From assembly GCA_946613765.1 (NCBI GenBank), contig CAMOFW010000058.1, positions 1 to 5,100 on the forward strand: DNA of 5,100 nucleotides, in the 5' to 3' direction. A program made the position numbers and the translations under genes. The stretch's first letter is position 1, and the number at the start of each line of letters is the position of its first letter. Source of the DNA: an uncultured Mycoplasmatota bacterium. GTDB lineage: Bacteria > Bacillota_I > Bacilli_A > RF39 > UBA660. This document shows positions 4,500 through 5,100 of the stretch, piece by piece. Below the pieces are notes generated by a model that ran no database searches, was not told where the DNA came from, and was given only the letters and a program-made list of their open reading frames with translations.

Positions 4500-5100
4500 T
4501 TATGATATTAAATTAGAAGAAATAATAAATAGTTTAGATTATATACCTAAACTTCTTTTACATAGTTGCTGTGCTCCATGTTCTTCTGCGGTTATTGAAA
4601 GATTAACTAAATATTTTGATATTACAATTATTTATTATAATCCTAATATTGAACCTAAAGAAGAATATGAAAAAAGAAAGAATGAAGAAATAAGATTTAT
4701 TAAAGAATTTAATAATGTTAATAAATTAGATATCATTGATTGTGACTATGATAACGATGTTTATCATGAACTAGTTAAGGGTATGGAAAATGAACCTGAA
4801 GGTGGTTCACGTTGTCACAAATGTTATAATTTAAGACTTGAATATACTGCTAAAAAAGCTAAAGAATTAAATTATGACTACTTTGGTACAACCCTAACAG
4901 TTAGTCCATACAAAAACTCACAAGTCTTAAATCAAATAGGGGAATTATTATCGAATAAATATAATATAAAATACTTATATTCTGATTTTAAAAAGAAAGA
5001 GGGATATAAAAGAAGTATTATAATGTCTAAAGAATATGGACTATATAGACAAAATTATTGTGGATGTATATATTCAATAAGAAATAATATAGAAGAATAA
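4489..5100 (+). CDS. queH: Epoxyqueuosine reductase QueH
   Basis: This 203-aa cytoplasmic iron-sulfur enzyme (formerly DUF208) reduces epoxyqueuosine to queuosine at position 34 of GUN-anticodon tRNAs (Tyr, His, Asn, Asp), the last step of the pathway. It is unrelated in sequence to the cobalamin-dependent QueG. The family's cysteine pattern is complete: HSCCAPCSS (25-33, Cys27, Cys28, Cys31), CHKCYNLRL (109-117, Cys109 and Cys112) and YRQNYCGC (186-193, Cys191 and Cys193). NPNIEP (51-56), EYEKR (59-63) and TTLTVSPYKN (134-143) are further family marks. ATG 4489 gives an 11-base overlap with divIB and puts the first Cys block at the usual place. ATG 4480 would add three residues, and the weak AGAGA (4476-4480) fits 4489 better. 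A longer extension back to 4330 would merely read divIB in another frame. No other queuosine gene and no terminator are seen before the window ends on the stop codon. Confidence 0.94.
   Translation: MKINYDIKLEEIINSLDYIPKLLLHSCCAPCSSAVIERLTKYFDITIIYYNPNIEPKEEYEKRKNEEIRFIKEFNNVNKLDIIDCDYDNDVYHELVKGMENEPEGGSRCHKCYNLRLEYTAKKAKELNYDYFGTTLTVSPYKNSQVLNQIGELLSNKYNIKYLYSDFKKKEGYKRSIIMSKEYGLYRQNYCGCIYSIRNNIEE

Noticed and set aside
1..5100. Mycoplasma-type genetic code (TGA read as Trp)
   Set aside because: The three Trp codons located are TGG, no internal TGA is found in any gene, and cell-wall genes are present. With so few Trp codons the test is weak but consistent with the standard code.
1..5100. 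CRISPR array, prophage, insertion sequence or toxin-antitoxin module
   Set aside because: No spaced direct repeats, transposase, integrase or paired small ORFs are visible. The coding space is filled by housekeeping and signalling genes.

Overview
The window is very AT-rich. Its genes sit almost entirely on the + strand, with Shine-Dalgarno sites close to AGGAGG/AGGTGGT and TATAAT-type promoters. The murG-murB-divIB order is the one known from the division and cell-wall (dcw) cluster of Bacillus and relatives. This suggests a low-GC, cell-walled member of the Bacillota, perhaps one of the AT-rich gut or host-associated Bacilli lineages; the genus cannot be read from the sequence. All six protein genes end in TAA or TAG. 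The three Trp codons I located (one in the membrane protein, two in MurB) are TGG and no frame contains an internal TGA, so nothing points to the Mycoplasma code.

Layout. Positions 1-51 are the 3' part of tRNA-Phe(GAA). Positions 63-368 are a tRNA-Tyr(GTA) gene interrupted in the anticodon loop by a 222-nt group I intron (99-320). The intron has recognisable P1, P2, P3, P4, P6, P7, P8 and P9 helices and resembles the cyanobacterial tRNA-Leu(UAA) (IC3) type. A strong intrinsic terminator (380-411) closes the tRNA unit. Positions 425-802 encode a 125-aa three-helix membrane protein of unknown function, apparently without a ribosome binding site and possibly leaderless. Positions 882-1658 encode a two-domain phosphorelay protein (HPt followed by a receiver domain) with its own extended -10 promoter and terminator. 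From 1709 a new promoter drives murG (1732-2799), murB (2789-3670), divIB/ftsQ (3672-4499) and queH (4489-5100), which overlap or abut as an operon. The window ends on the queH stop codon.

Function. MurG and MurB act in cytoplasmic peptidoglycan precursor synthesis, and DivIB is the bitopic division protein that links this to the septum. QueH is the odd member: it finishes queuosine synthesis at G34 of GUN-anticodon tRNAs, one of which is tRNA-Tyr(GUA). The intron-bearing tRNA-Tyr at the left end is therefore a predicted substrate of the enzyme at the right end.

The main discovery candidate is the intron in tRNA-Tyr(GTA). It splits the gene after U35, its internal guide pairs with the UGU that contains G34, and a standard tRNA search could miss the gene.
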